Assembly (NCBI GenBank): GCA_035629935.1 | Contig: DASQLQ010000024.1 | Location: 1-6,631, forward strand | DNA length: 6,631 nucleotides | Direction of reading: 5' to 3' | DNA from: DASQLQ01 sp035629935 | GTDB taxonomy: Bacteria; Actinomycetota; CADDZG01; WHSQ01 | Shown: positions 1-5,886 of the stretch, one piece after another | Numbering within the stretch: position 1 is the stretch's first letter | How the letters are laid out: each line of letters starts with the position of its first letter | Notes under the pieces: model-generated | Told to the model about the DNA's origin: nothing | What the model saw: the letters and a program-made list of their open reading frames with translations, nothing else | Databases searched by the model: none | Translations under genes and position numbers: made by a program

Positions 1-774
1 TCCGATCGCCGTGAAATCGATCGGATCGACGTTCCACTCGAGACCCAACGAACCCACGGCGTCGTTCAGAAATTCACCATCCTCGTTCGGCCCCACGACG
101 ATCGCAGCCTGGTCGTCGGCCCAGTTCCCGTTGTCGGTCCACCCGGGCGGCACGATCGCGTCGTAGATCGGAAAAACGCCGAACGGGGCTTCACCGTCCT
201 TGTATGCAGGCACGAAGATCAAGTCCTCAACGAATCCATTGCGAACGTCGTAAACGCAGTGGCCGGCCGACCACACAAGGCTCTTGTTGTCACTCACGAT
301 CGACGTGCCCGAACAGACGAAGTACTCGCCGTCGAAGATCATGAAGATCTTGCCGAACGTGCTGTACGGATACTGGGTGTAGTCGGTGGTCGCTTCGTAG
401 CTCGTGTACGGGATCGGGCCCGCGGTCCTGGACGGCGCAAGGATCGGAGCGCCGTGGAATCGAGTACCGGCGTCGAAGCCGACGGATGGAGCTCTGCCGG
501 TCTCAACCGACATCCCCTCGATCGACGCGGCCGGGCCTGTGCTCCGAGGGACGACTTGCTTCCGGCTCGGGGCCCGAACCGCCGGCATCGGAAGCGGTTT
601 CGCCTTGCGCATCCGGGCTGGGGTCCAGAACGACAGGTCGTGTCGCTGGAGGTGCGAACGGGCGTGGACGAGACCTCGCTGCGTCCGATGGGCGCGGGTC
701 TCCCCTCCCGAAGCGAACGAAGAACTGAACAGGAACGCGAGGGCGAAGGCGGCAGCGGCTAGGCGTTTAACCAT
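1..774 (-). CDS. Secreted trypsin/V8-like serine protease (3' end outside window)
   Basis: Open reading frame of 258 codons with no in-frame stop down to base 1, so the C-terminus lies outside the window. The ATG at 774-772 is well fixed: an in-frame TGA lies four codons upstream (784-786), and the product begins with a clear signal peptide (MVKRLAAAAFALAFLFSSSFA, residues 1-21). Residues 22 to about 130 are rich in Arg, Pro and Ala and look like a propeptide or linker. The protease domain begins near residue 138 (STFGKIF). It shows CSGTSIV (154-160) and SAGHCV (169-174), giving catalytic His172 and a likely Cys154-Cys173 disulfide. DDQAAIVV (220-227) gives Asp221 as the probable second catalytic residue. 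The GxSGG serine would lie beyond the edge. The arrangement fits the chymotrypsin fold, closest to secreted V8-like endopeptidases; substrate unknown. There is no good Shine-Dalgarno sequence. It follows the terminator of the beta-helix gene, so it probably has its own promoter. Confidence 0.85.
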   Translation of the reverse strand, partial: MVKRLAAAAFALAFLFSSSFASGGETRAHRTQRGLVHARSHLQRHDLSFWTPARMRKAKPLPMPAVRAPSRKQVVPRSTGPAASIEGMSVETGRAPSVGFDAGTRFHGAPILAPSRTAGPIPYTSYEATTDYTQYPYSTFGKIFMIFDGEYFVCSGTSIVSDNKSLVWSAGHCVYDVRNGFVEDLIFVPAYKDGEAPFGVFPIYDAIVPPGWTDNGNWADDQAAIVVGPNEDGEFLNDAVGSLGLEWNVDPIDFTAIG

Positions 775-837
775 CGATAGCAGTCAAACCGCCGGAACGG
801 AGTGTGTCTAGGGGCCTTTCCGAACTAGCCGGAACGA

Positions 838-867
838 AGGAGGGGGCCGCCGAAGCGACCCCCTCTT
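838..867 (-). terminator. Hairpin terminator after the beta-helix gene
   Basis: Read on the minus strand, AGGGGGTCGC (864-855), loop TTCG (854-851) and GCGGCCCCCT (850-841) form a ten-pair stem with one G-U pair. The stem is capped by a UUCG tetraloop and can extend by a G-C pair (840/865). It starts about 20 bases past the TAA of the beta-helix gene. The 3' side lacks a clean U-run (CCTTCGTTCC), so termination is inferred from stem strength and position. Confidence 0.7.
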
Positions 868-886
868 ACCAAAGATTGGCTCCTAC

Positions 887-2194
887 TTAAGGCTGACCCT
901 GTGGCTTGGCACCGCTGTTGTCGTAGTCGATCTGGTTCTCCACGCCTTCGGTCCTCAACCCATTGATCCACCACTGCACCCGGTTGAAGTGGCGCGCGTA
1001 AACACCCGCCACACGATTCGTGACGAAGTTATTGGTGATGTGCACGGACGCCTTCTCGAGGTTCAACAGCTCGATCCCCGAAGCTACGTGGCCACCGAGT
1101 GAATCCGTCGTTGTGCGAGTGGTCTCGACGGCCGGCCCGGCGATCTTGTTGTTGGTGATCGTCAGGTGAAGATCGCGCGCTTCGTGGACCTCGATCCCGG
1201 TCGGGGGTGTGCTCCATCCATCGGCGGTCTCGCGGTATTCGTGCAACTTGATCGAGTTGCCTTTGATCGTCATGTGCCCGGTCGCCGTACGAAGGTGCTT
1301 CTGAGTGTCGGTGGCATTGAAGATGTCCACCATGATCCCCGAGCCGATGAGCTCGTTTCTAAGGATCGCAACCTTCGTGTAGTGGACGTGCGGGTCGTTG
1401 AGCGCTTCGTTCGTCTCGGACGTCGCGGTGCGGTCGTTACCGGCATGGTTCGAGTCGGTGTAGATGAACCCGTAAGGACCCGTCGCATAGATCCGGTTTT
1501 GCGCGAACTTCGCCGAGTGATAGCGGTTCATGTGGGTCAGGGGCATCTTTCCGTGCTCGGCCCCGTGATAGTGACTGTCGTCGTTGAACCCGGACGAGTG
1601 ATGGTGTCCGTGGATGCGCAATTCAACGTAGCCGTAGAACGTGTTCTTCACGTACGTGGCTCCGTTGAATCCGTCGAGGTTCGCGATCCGGAACCCACCC
1701 GGCGAATCGATGCGGAACTCGTCGTCCTGTGCCGGAGCACCGACGACGTTGTTAGTGAAATCACCGTCCCAGTGGCGCAGCTGACCGACGCTGCCGAACC
1801 GGTTGAACGAGATGTCGCCGCTGGTCGGCATACCGGTGCGCTCGACGTTCTCGTTGACTCTGAGGTCGCCGATCCTGTTGTGCACGACCTTGACGCGGTC
1901 CCCCACCCAGTTCAGCGTCAGCCGGCTAATGATGTTGTTCCGGATGACCACGTACCGGTTCGTGTCGTGGATCGAGAGCTCATGGAGATCCCATCCTTCG
2001 ATCACATAAGGGTTCGACTTCGTGCCTTTCCCCGATCGCACACCGTGCTCTTGATCGAAGGCAGAGTTCTCCTCAATTACTACGGAGCCATCCTCCGTAC
2101 TGGCACCCGCCGGGGCGCCCGGAAGGGCGAGCACGACGAAAGCTGTTGCCAAGATCGATACGAAACGGCGCCACCTAGGCGACCGTGATGCCAT
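887..2194 (-). CDS. Secreted right-handed parallel beta-helix protein
   Basis: Encodes 435 aa. ATG at 2194 is preferred over an in-frame GTG at 2203 because AAAGGGG (2209-2203) lies at a usable distance from the ATG but overlaps the GTG. Residues 1 to about 31 form a signal peptide (RRF, hydrophobic core, ending near PAGA). NPYVIEGW (61-68) is typical of the entry strand of NosD/parallel beta-helix proteins. At least ten coil-like strands follow with an Asn at the turn, e.g. VVIRNNII (82-89), VVHNRI (103-108), ISFNRF (128-133), DFTNNVV (145-151), FAQNRI (230-235), ILRNELI (277-283), TITNNKI (345-351), HITNNFV (385-391): an asparagine-ladder pattern. A His-rich insertion interrupts the helix near residues 195-215. 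The fold is used by carbohydrate-active enzymes, adhesins and surface proteins; I see no convincing lyase or hydrolase catalytic set, so function is open. A terminator follows and another lies upstream, so it appears monocistronic. Confidence 0.85.
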   Translation of the reverse strand: MASRSPRWRRFVSILATAFVVLALPGAPAGASTEDGSVVIEENSAFDQEHGVRSGKGTKSNPYVIEGWDLHELSIHDTNRYVVIRNNIISRLTLNWVGDRVKVVHNRIGDLRVNENVERTGMPTSGDISFNRFGSVGQLRHWDGDFTNNVVGAPAQDDEFRIDSPGGFRIANLDGFNGATYVKNTFYGYVELRIHGHHHSSGFNDDSHYHGAEHGKMPLTHMNRYHSAKFAQNRIYATGPYGFIYTDSNHAGNDRTATSETNEALNDPHVHYTKVAILRNELIGSGIMVDIFNATDTQKHLRTATGHMTIKGNSIKLHEYRETADGWSTPPTGIEVHEARDLHLTITNNKIAGPAVETTRTTTDSLGGHVASGIELLNLEKASVHITNNFVTNRVAGVYARHFNRVQWWINGLRTEGVENQIDYDNSGAKPQGQP

Positions 2195-2202
2195 GTGAAC
2201 CA

Positions 2203-2271
2203 CCCCTTTCAGGAAATGAGGCTCACAAGGGATACAAGCCTCGTCCGAAAGGTACGGAAACGTCCCGTTTC
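2203..2271 (-). promoter_or_regulatory. Leader of the beta-helix gene: two dyads and a ribosome binding site
   Basis: Between the upstream terminator and the ATG at 2194, two inverted repeats are visible. GAAACG-TCC-CGTTTC (2257-2271) is a perfect six-base dyad. GAGGCT (2218-2223) with AGCCTC (2237-2242) encloses 13 bases. The Shine-Dalgarno-like AAAGGGG occupies 2209-2203. No convincing -35/-10 pair was found. The dyads could be an operator, 5' UTR hairpins or chance. Confidence 0.35.
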
Positions 2272-2320
2272 AGTAACGCCTGATTGGCAGAAAAACGCCA
2301 GATCGGCCCCATAGACGACG

Positions 2321-2358
2321 CAAAAGAAAGAGGGCCGCCTGTTCGACGGCCCTCTCTT
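2321..2358 (-). terminator. Rho-independent terminator after the LVIVD gene
   Basis: On the minus strand, AGAGGGCCG (2355-2347) pairs perfectly with CGGCCCTCT (2337-2329) around a nine-base loop, followed by TTCTTTTG (2328-2321). It lies about 20 bases past the TAG of the LVIVD gene and separates it from the beta-helix gene. Confidence 0.85.
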
Positions 2359-2376
2359 GACTGCTTTTGTGGGTTT

Positions 2377-3942
2377 CTAGCCCTGCGGGGTCACCGACTG
2401 GGGCTTGGATCTGCCGGCCCGGTGGTCCTTGTCCTGCTTGGGCCATCTCGCCATGTAGGTCGCCTTCTTGTAGCTGGCGACGTCGGTGAACTTAGCCACG
2501 CAGTTCCTCTTGAGCGGCTTGGTCCCTACCGGCTTGAAGGAGCCCCCCACCTTGCGGCGCAGAACCACGTTGGTTCCCTTGTGGCCTTTGCACTTGCGGA
2601 GACCGACGGTCAGCCTGATCGTGTCGCCGCTGTCGGGGTTGCGATCCGAGATGCGGAGCCTGACGCCGGGGCCGGGAAGCTGCTCGCCGCCGCCACCGCC
2701 ACCGCCACCGCCACCGCCGCCACCACCGGTGGCCTTGGGGACATAGGTGGGACCAACCCAACGAAGGATGTCGAGACCGCGCCCATAGTCGGCTACGTAG
2801 ACGAGATCCTTGGTCGCCCAGTAAGCGGCGGATGACTCACCTGCGTAAGGCAGGAAGTGTCCGACCTCGTTGATCTTGCCCTTGTCCGTCACCTGAAGGA
2901 AACGCGTGCCGTGGTCGTACCAGGCCATCGCAACGAGACCACCGTTGTTGAAGGACTCGTGCTCTTCGAACCAGTGGCCCGAGCAGCCGAATGCGTTCGC
3001 CGGCGGGTTCCCGTCTGCATAGAGACCGTTGTCGACTCGGTGGAAATCGACGACATTCATCTTGTGGGTGTTCTTCCATCCCGTCGTGTCGAAGGTGGCG
3101 AACGGTCCTTGGTCTTCCGAACACGTGGTTCGCTTCGGCGGGTTGAGGACGTCCTCTCCACCCATCAACAGCCAGCGGTCTTGCCCCATGCGGGGCCATT
3201 GACCCGAGTGCCACAGGTAACCACGCTCGCCGGCCCAACCCTTCGCGCCGTCGCCCTGCGCCAGAAGCTTGGGCTTCTCCGGATTCTTGATATCGATGAT
3301 CCACGGGGTCTCGTCGATGTTGGACGAGAGGATGATCCCGTTGCTGACCTCACGCACGTGGTGGGAGCCACCGATTAGACCGACGCGGGTGTGCCAGTTG
3401 TCGTCGTCGTTGTGGCCGGTGATCAGCTTGGGAGCCTTGTAGTCGTTCAGATCCGTGATCGATCCGTCCGACCCGTAGGCGTAGTTGCATTCGAGAACGC
3501 ACGTGGACGTGTGATCGCCCGCGCCCTCCACCTGAGCGACCTCCTGGATGCTCGTCGGGTCCTCGACGTCGTAGACATGCAGGATGTCGTTGGGCAGCGA
3601 CTCCGAGAACAGGATGAAGCTCCCTTGAGGGTCAAGTGCGACCTCTTCGTTCTCGAACATGAACCCAACCTGAAGGGTCCCGAGCTGCACTGGGTTCTCG
3701 GGGTCGGAGATGTCGTAGGAGGAGATGTTCTTCCACGACGTCAGGTACATGAGCTTGCGCTTCTTGTCGATCGTGAGACCGGTAGACGTGGACTGCTCGA
3801 AGGGCACGAAGCCCACGTATTCGACGTTCTCGGATGCGATCCCACCCTCCGTCGGGGTCTGGCCTATGGCGGTCGGCGTCGATGCCGGAGAACCGAGGAT
3901 CACCAGCCCAAGCAAAGCAACCAGTGCGAAAAGTCGTTTCAT
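2377..3942 (-). CDS. Secreted LVIVD-repeat beta-propeller with C-terminal Ig-like domain
   Basis: Encodes 521 aa. The frame is open to 4089, but that would overlap sodA; ATG 3942 has AAGGGAG just upstream and opens directly on a signal peptide (MKRLFALVALLGLVILGSPA). Residues 35 to about 398 carry propeller-like repeats resembling the LVIVD family: YLTSW...YDISDPENPVQLG (67-87), FSESL...YDVEDPTSIQEV (112-135), LSSNI...IDIKNPEKPKLL (205-228), AMAWY...LQVTDKGKINEVG (338-361), YVADYGRGLDILRW (382-395). LVIVD proteins are surface or extracellular beta-propellers of unknown function. His-, Trp- and Asp-rich stretches (HNDDDNWH 177-184, HWFEEHE 323-329) could bind ligand or metal. Fourteen glycines (406-419) link to a roughly 95-residue Ig-like domain with paired Cys451 and Cys481 and RRKVGGSFKPVGTKPL, a type I associate with actinobacterial exoproteins. 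No sortase motif or C-terminal membrane segment is seen, so it is probably released. Divergent from sodA, with its own terminator. Confidence 0.85.
   Translation of the reverse strand: MKRLFALVALLGLVILGSPASTPTAIGQTPTEGGIASENVEYVGFVPFEQSTSTGLTIDKKRKLMYLTSWKNISSYDISDPENPVQLGTLQVGFMFENEEVALDPQGSFILFSESLPNDILHVYDVEDPTSIQEVAQVEGAGDHTSTCVLECNYAYGSDGSITDLNDYKAPKLITGHNDDDNWHTRVGLIGGSHHVREVSNGIILSSNIDETPWIIDIKNPEKPKLLAQGDGAKGWAGERGYLWHSGQWPRMGQDRWLLMGGEDVLNPPKRTTCSEDQGPFATFDTTGWKNTHKMNVVDFHRVDNGLYADGNPPANAFGCSGHWFEEHESFNNGGLVAMAWYDHGTRFLQVTDKGKINEVGHFLPYAGESSAAYWATKDLVYVADYGRGLDILRWVGPTYVPKATGGGGGGGGGGGGGGEQLPGPGVRLRISDRNPDSGDTIRLTVGLRKCKGHKGTNVVLRRKVGGSFKPVGTKPLKRNCVAKFTDVASYKKATYMARWPKQDKDHRAGRSKPQSVTPQG
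2686..2727 (-). repeat. Poly-glycine codon repeat (GGT/GGC) inside the LVIVD gene
   Basis: Fourteen consecutive Gly codons, largely alternating GGT and GGC, form a hexanucleotide-like tract of 42 bases. It encodes the linker between propeller and Ig-like domain (residues 406-419). Gain or loss of whole units would change linker length without a frameshift. Confidence 0.9.
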
Positions 3943-3947
3943 GTTCA

Positions 3948-3954
3948 CTCCCTT
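3948..3954 (-). promoter_or_regulatory. Ribosome binding site deciding the LVIVD gene start
   Basis: AAGGGAG on the minus strand, five bases before the ATG at 3942. It supports that start over upstream in-frame starts that would run into sodA. Confidence 0.75.
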
Positions 3955-3976
3955 AGAAACTAGACGTGTAGTAGGG

Positions 3977-4006
3977 GGGTTCGCCCTTTTTGGGCAAATA
4001 CCTGCG
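3977..4006 (-). promoter_or_regulatory. Leader element of the LVIVD gene (CGCAGG - hairpin - GGGCGAACC)
   Basis: On the minus strand CGCAGG (4006-4001) is followed by TTGCCC, loop AAAAA, and GGGCGA, a six-pair stem with one G-U pair, then ACCCCC. It lies about 35 bases upstream of the start codon. A second weak hairpin, ACTA...TAGT, lies between it and the ribosome binding site. The layout matches the leaders at 5904-5935 and 6526-6558. An outer pairing of GGGGG (4030-4026) with CCCCCC (3979-3974) could close the whole element. The function is inferred. Confidence 0.4.
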
Positions 4007-4067
4007 GATTCTGCGGGCAATGCAGCCCCCGCGAGTAGTCTCAGGAACCTAGCAGTAACCCATTTAT

Positions 4068-4074
4068 AAGGAGG
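4068..4074 (+). promoter_or_regulatory. sodA ribosome binding site
   Basis: AAGGAGG four bases before the ATG at 4079, an almost ideal anti-16S match, suggesting efficient translation. No clear -35/-10 promoter was found in the 136-base divergent gap. Confidence 0.85.
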
Positions 4075-4078
4075 AAGA

Positions 4079-4690
4079 ATGCCGTACAAGCTTCCCGATC
4101 TCCCTTACGACCATTCGGCGCTCGAGCCCCATATCGACGCCAAGACCATGGAGATCCACCATTCCAAGCACCACCAGACTTACGTGGACAAGCTGAACGC
4201 CGCCATCGAAGGCACCGGTCTCGACGAGAAGTACCCGAACGTCGACGATCTGGTTCGCAACATCGGCGAGGTGTCTGACGAAACCACCAAGAAGATGGTC
4301 CGCAACCACGGTGGAGGCCACTCGAACCACTCGATCTTCTGGGCCACTATGAGCGCAGACGGTGGCGGCGAGCCTTCCGGCTCCGTTGGCGAAGCGATCG
4401 ACTCGAGCTTCGGCTCCTTCAAAGAGTTCCAGGAGAAGTTCACGATGGCGGCCACCAATCACTTCGGCTCGGGCTGGGCATGGCTCGTTTCGGACGGCGG
4501 CAAGCTCGACGTCATCTCGCTCCCCAACCAGGACTCGCCGTACATGGAGGGCAAGACCCCTCTCGTCGGGCTGGATGTCTGGGAGCACGCGTACTACCTG
4601 AAGTACCAGAACAAGAGGCCCGACTACATCGAAGCCTGGTGGAACGTAGTCAGCTGGGACAGCATCGAGGAGCGTTTCAAGAACGCTTAA
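4079..4690 (+). CDS. sodA: Superoxide dismutase, Mn/Fe family, Mn-type signature
   Basis: Encodes 203 aa, the normal length of bacterial Fe/Mn superoxide dismutases, which convert two superoxide ions and protons into O2 and H2O2. The N-terminal helical hairpin carries MEIHHSKHHQTYV (24-36), with His27 as first metal ligand, and GGHSNHSIFW (79-88), with His84 as second. The C-terminal alpha/beta domain carries FGSGWAWLV (129-137), NQDSP (150-154) and GLDVWEHAYY (164-173), with Asp166 and His170 as the other two ligands. Gly79/Gly80 in the GGHxNH motif plus Gln151 in NQDSP is the arrangement of manganese-type enzymes; iron-type enzymes place the active-site Gln in the first motif. Mn use is therefore favoured, though metal preference is not certain from sequence. 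There is no signal peptide, so it is cytoplasmic. It is the only plus-strand gene here, transcribed away from the LVIVD gene and convergently with the 5373-4759 gene, and appears monocistronic. Confidence 0.97.
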   Translation: MPYKLPDLPYDHSALEPHIDAKTMEIHHSKHHQTYVDKLNAAIEGTGLDEKYPNVDDLVRNIGEVSDETTKKMVRNHGGGHSNHSIFWATMSADGGGEPSGSVGEAIDSSFGSFKEFQEKFTMAATNHFGSGWAWLVSDGGKLDVISLPNQDSPYMEGKTPLVGLDVWEHAYYLKYQNKRPDYIEAWWNVVSWDSIEERFKNA

Positions 4691-4707
4691 GGGACAACGG
4701 AAATAGA

Positions 4708-4748
4708 GAAGAGGCCGGGTCGATAACCCGGCCTCTTTATTTTCTTAT
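4708..4748. terminator. Bidirectional terminator between sodA and the convergent gene
   Basis: GAGGCCGGGT (4711-4720), loop CGATA and ACCCGGCCTC (4726-4735) form a perfect ten-pair stem, extended by AA/TT. It is followed on the plus strand by TTTATTTTCTT, an excellent tail for sodA. On the minus strand the tail is TTCTCTATTT, weaker but usable, for the gene ending at 4759. Confidence 0.9.
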
Positions 4749-4758
4749 CGAAAGCTCT

Positions 4759-5373
4759 CTACTTGGTGGCCGAGAACTCGAGGGAGCTCGCCATGTCGGG
4801 CGAGTCGTAAAGCACGCGGCCCTGACTTGTCGGAGCAGCCTGCGAGATCTCGAGCACGAGGTTGCCGAAAACCTTCAGCTTCTTGTTCTTGAACAGGTGC
4901 TCGACGACGCTGTGGCCTGCCGGCACGTCGATCACTTCCTCGAACAGAGGATCAACGTAAGCATCCGTGCCTGCTGCAGTACTGGTGCAGGACATGAATG
5001 CGGTGTCGTGCCAGAGCCGGACCCTCACCTGGGTCGGAGGTGCCACGAAGTGGGCTGTCAGCTTGATTGGCCCGACGATCGTGCCCTTGAACATCCCTTG
5101 CCACGAGGCGAACAACGGGTTCCCGACACACGACTCGTTGAACGGCTGAAAAACGCCGAACGACTTGGGGACCGGTCCGGTGGGCTCGGTGGTGTCCATC
5201 GTCATGATGGCGCCATCGCTCAGGTTGGAGGCTTCTTCGCCCGCTTCACCGATCGGTGTGTTGCCGTGCAGGTAAAGCGTCGTCTTCACGGGCTTGGCCT
5301 TGCCTGCGACCGCGGGAGCAGTGATCGAGGCAACGAGCACACCCGCTACGAGTAGTCCGAATAGCTTCTTCAT
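4759..5373 (-). CDS. Secreted protein of an uncharacterised family (probable beta-sandwich)
   Basis: Encodes 204 aa from ATG 5373. The frame is open upstream to 5442, but this ATG opens a clean signal peptide (MKKLFGLLVAGVLVASITAP, cleavage near AVA at 21-23) and overlaps the previous stop codon as ATGA, so translational coupling is likely; no Shine-Dalgarno sequence is seen. The mature protein shows TTLYLHGN (31-38), MTMDTTEP (57-64), CVGNPLF (82-88), RVRLWHD (117-123), a Cys129 that may pair with Cys82, and a terminal RVLYDSPD...SSLEF (186-200). From memory this set of motifs recurs in secreted hypothetical proteins of Actinomycetota. The alternating strands and RVLYDS ending resemble a jelly-roll or carbohydrate-binding-like sandwich, but no function is established. 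Second gene of a two-gene operon; last before the convergent terminator with sodA. Confidence 0.8.
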   Translation of the reverse strand: MKKLFGLLVAGVLVASITAPAVAGKAKPVKTTLYLHGNTPIGEAGEEASNLSDGAIMTMDTTEPTGPVPKSFGVFQPFNESCVGNPLFASWQGMFKGTIVGPIKLTAHFVAPPTQVRVRLWHDTAFMSCTSTAAGTDAYVDPLFEEVIDVPAGHSVVEHLFKNKKLKVFGNLVLEISQAAPTSQGRVLYDSPDMASSLEFSATK

Positions 5374-5864
5374 GGCAGGTTCGAGAACGTCGCGACGATC
5401 GTGCCCGTGGTGGGCAACGAGACTCCGCCTGCGTTGGCGCACACGCCCGGATAGAAGCTGACGCGCACCAAAGCGGCTCCGCCTTGAAGCTCAACCGGCT
5501 CTGTGTGGGCCCCGCAAAAATCGCCGTACAGGTCGTTGATGCCGTCGCCATCGACGTCACCTTGGGAGATGAATCCGGCGACCGTCGTCGGCAGAGCGTC
5601 CTTGATCTCGATTGAGATGTATCTCTCGTTGGGCATCGGAGCGATCTCGATGCACGTCGCACTGCCGGGCTCGGTGAACGGGCAGACGCCACCACTGGCG
5701 GCGGGCGACGAAACTCCGACGCCTCCACCCGTGTAGGGGATCTCGACTACGCGCGTGACCTTCTTGACAGGTTTCTTCTTCTTTACCTTGGCTGCCTCCG
5801 CCGGCATGGCAAGCGAAGCCGCCACGAGACCGAGCGTGAGCGCAACTGTGATGGCCTTCTTCAC
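5370..5864 (-). CDS. Small secreted Lys-rich protein with calcium-loop motif, paralogue of the 6000-6482 gene
   Basis: Encodes 164 aa from GTG 5864, chosen for the strong GAGGAGG seven bases upstream and because it gives a typical signal peptide (VKKAITVALTLGLVAASLAM, cleavage after PAEA, residue 24). An in-frame ATG at 5894 would add ten charged residues and lacks a ribosome binding site. The mature N-terminus is Lys-rich (KVKKKKPVKK, 26-35). The body is predicted beta-rich and contains DVDGDGIND followed by D115 and C117 (103-117), a pattern like thrombospondin type 3 or dockerin calcium loops. Four cysteines (61, 71, 117, 142) could form two disulfides. The C-terminus is TFSNLP. The same layout appears in the neighbouring 160-aa protein, so the two arose by duplication. 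Its TGA overlaps the next gene's ATG (ATGA, 5373-5370), suggesting that the two products act together. Family not recognised. Confidence 0.85.
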   Translation of the reverse strand: MKKAITVALTLGLVAASLAMPAEAAKVKKKKPVKKVTRVVEIPYTGGGVGVSSPAASGGVCPFTEPGSATCIEIAPMPNERYISIEIKDALPTTVAGFISQGDVDGDGINDLYGDFCGAHTEPVELQGGAALVRVSFYPGVCANAGGVSLPTTGTIVATFSNLP

Positions 5865-5870
5865 TGGGGA

Positions 5871-5877
5871 CCTCCTC
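5871..5877 (-). promoter_or_regulatory. Ribosome binding site deciding a GTG start
   Basis: GAGGAGG on the minus strand, six bases before the GTG at 5864. It selects the GTG over the upstream in-frame ATG at 5894. Confidence 0.85.
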
Positions 5878-5886
5878 GTCCAGCGG

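Noticed and set aside
259..811. Plus-strand open frames over the first 800 bases
   Set aside because: These are shadows of the protease gene, which is open on the minus strand without stops and has a signal peptide and SAGHC motif.
1166..2188. Long plus-strand open frame (340 codons) antisense to the beta-helix gene
   Set aside because: Val/Arg-rich low-complexity translation without domain, signal or ribosome binding site. The opposite strand has a signal peptide, beta-helix repeats and a terminator, so this is an antisense shadow of GC-rich coding DNA.
2486..2746. Plus-strand frame encoding a poly-proline protein
   Set aside because: The proline run is simply the complement of the poly-Gly codon tract of the LVIVD gene.
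3974..4030. Known riboswitch classes (c-di-GMP-I, c-di-AMP, glycine, SAM-IV) for the leader element
   Set aside because: GGGCGAAACC loosely recalls parts of several aptamers, but the order of conserved blocks and the short length do not fit any of them as I know them.
3943..4089. N-terminal extension of the LVIVD protein to an upstream start at 4089
   Set aside because: It would overlap the sodA start and place 49 extra residues before a perfect signal peptide; the start at 3942 has its own ribosome binding site.
4480..5355. Plus-strand open frame running from sodA into the 5373-4759 gene
   Set aside because: It overlaps sodA in another frame and crosses a strong terminator at 4711-4735. 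The translation has no recognisable features.
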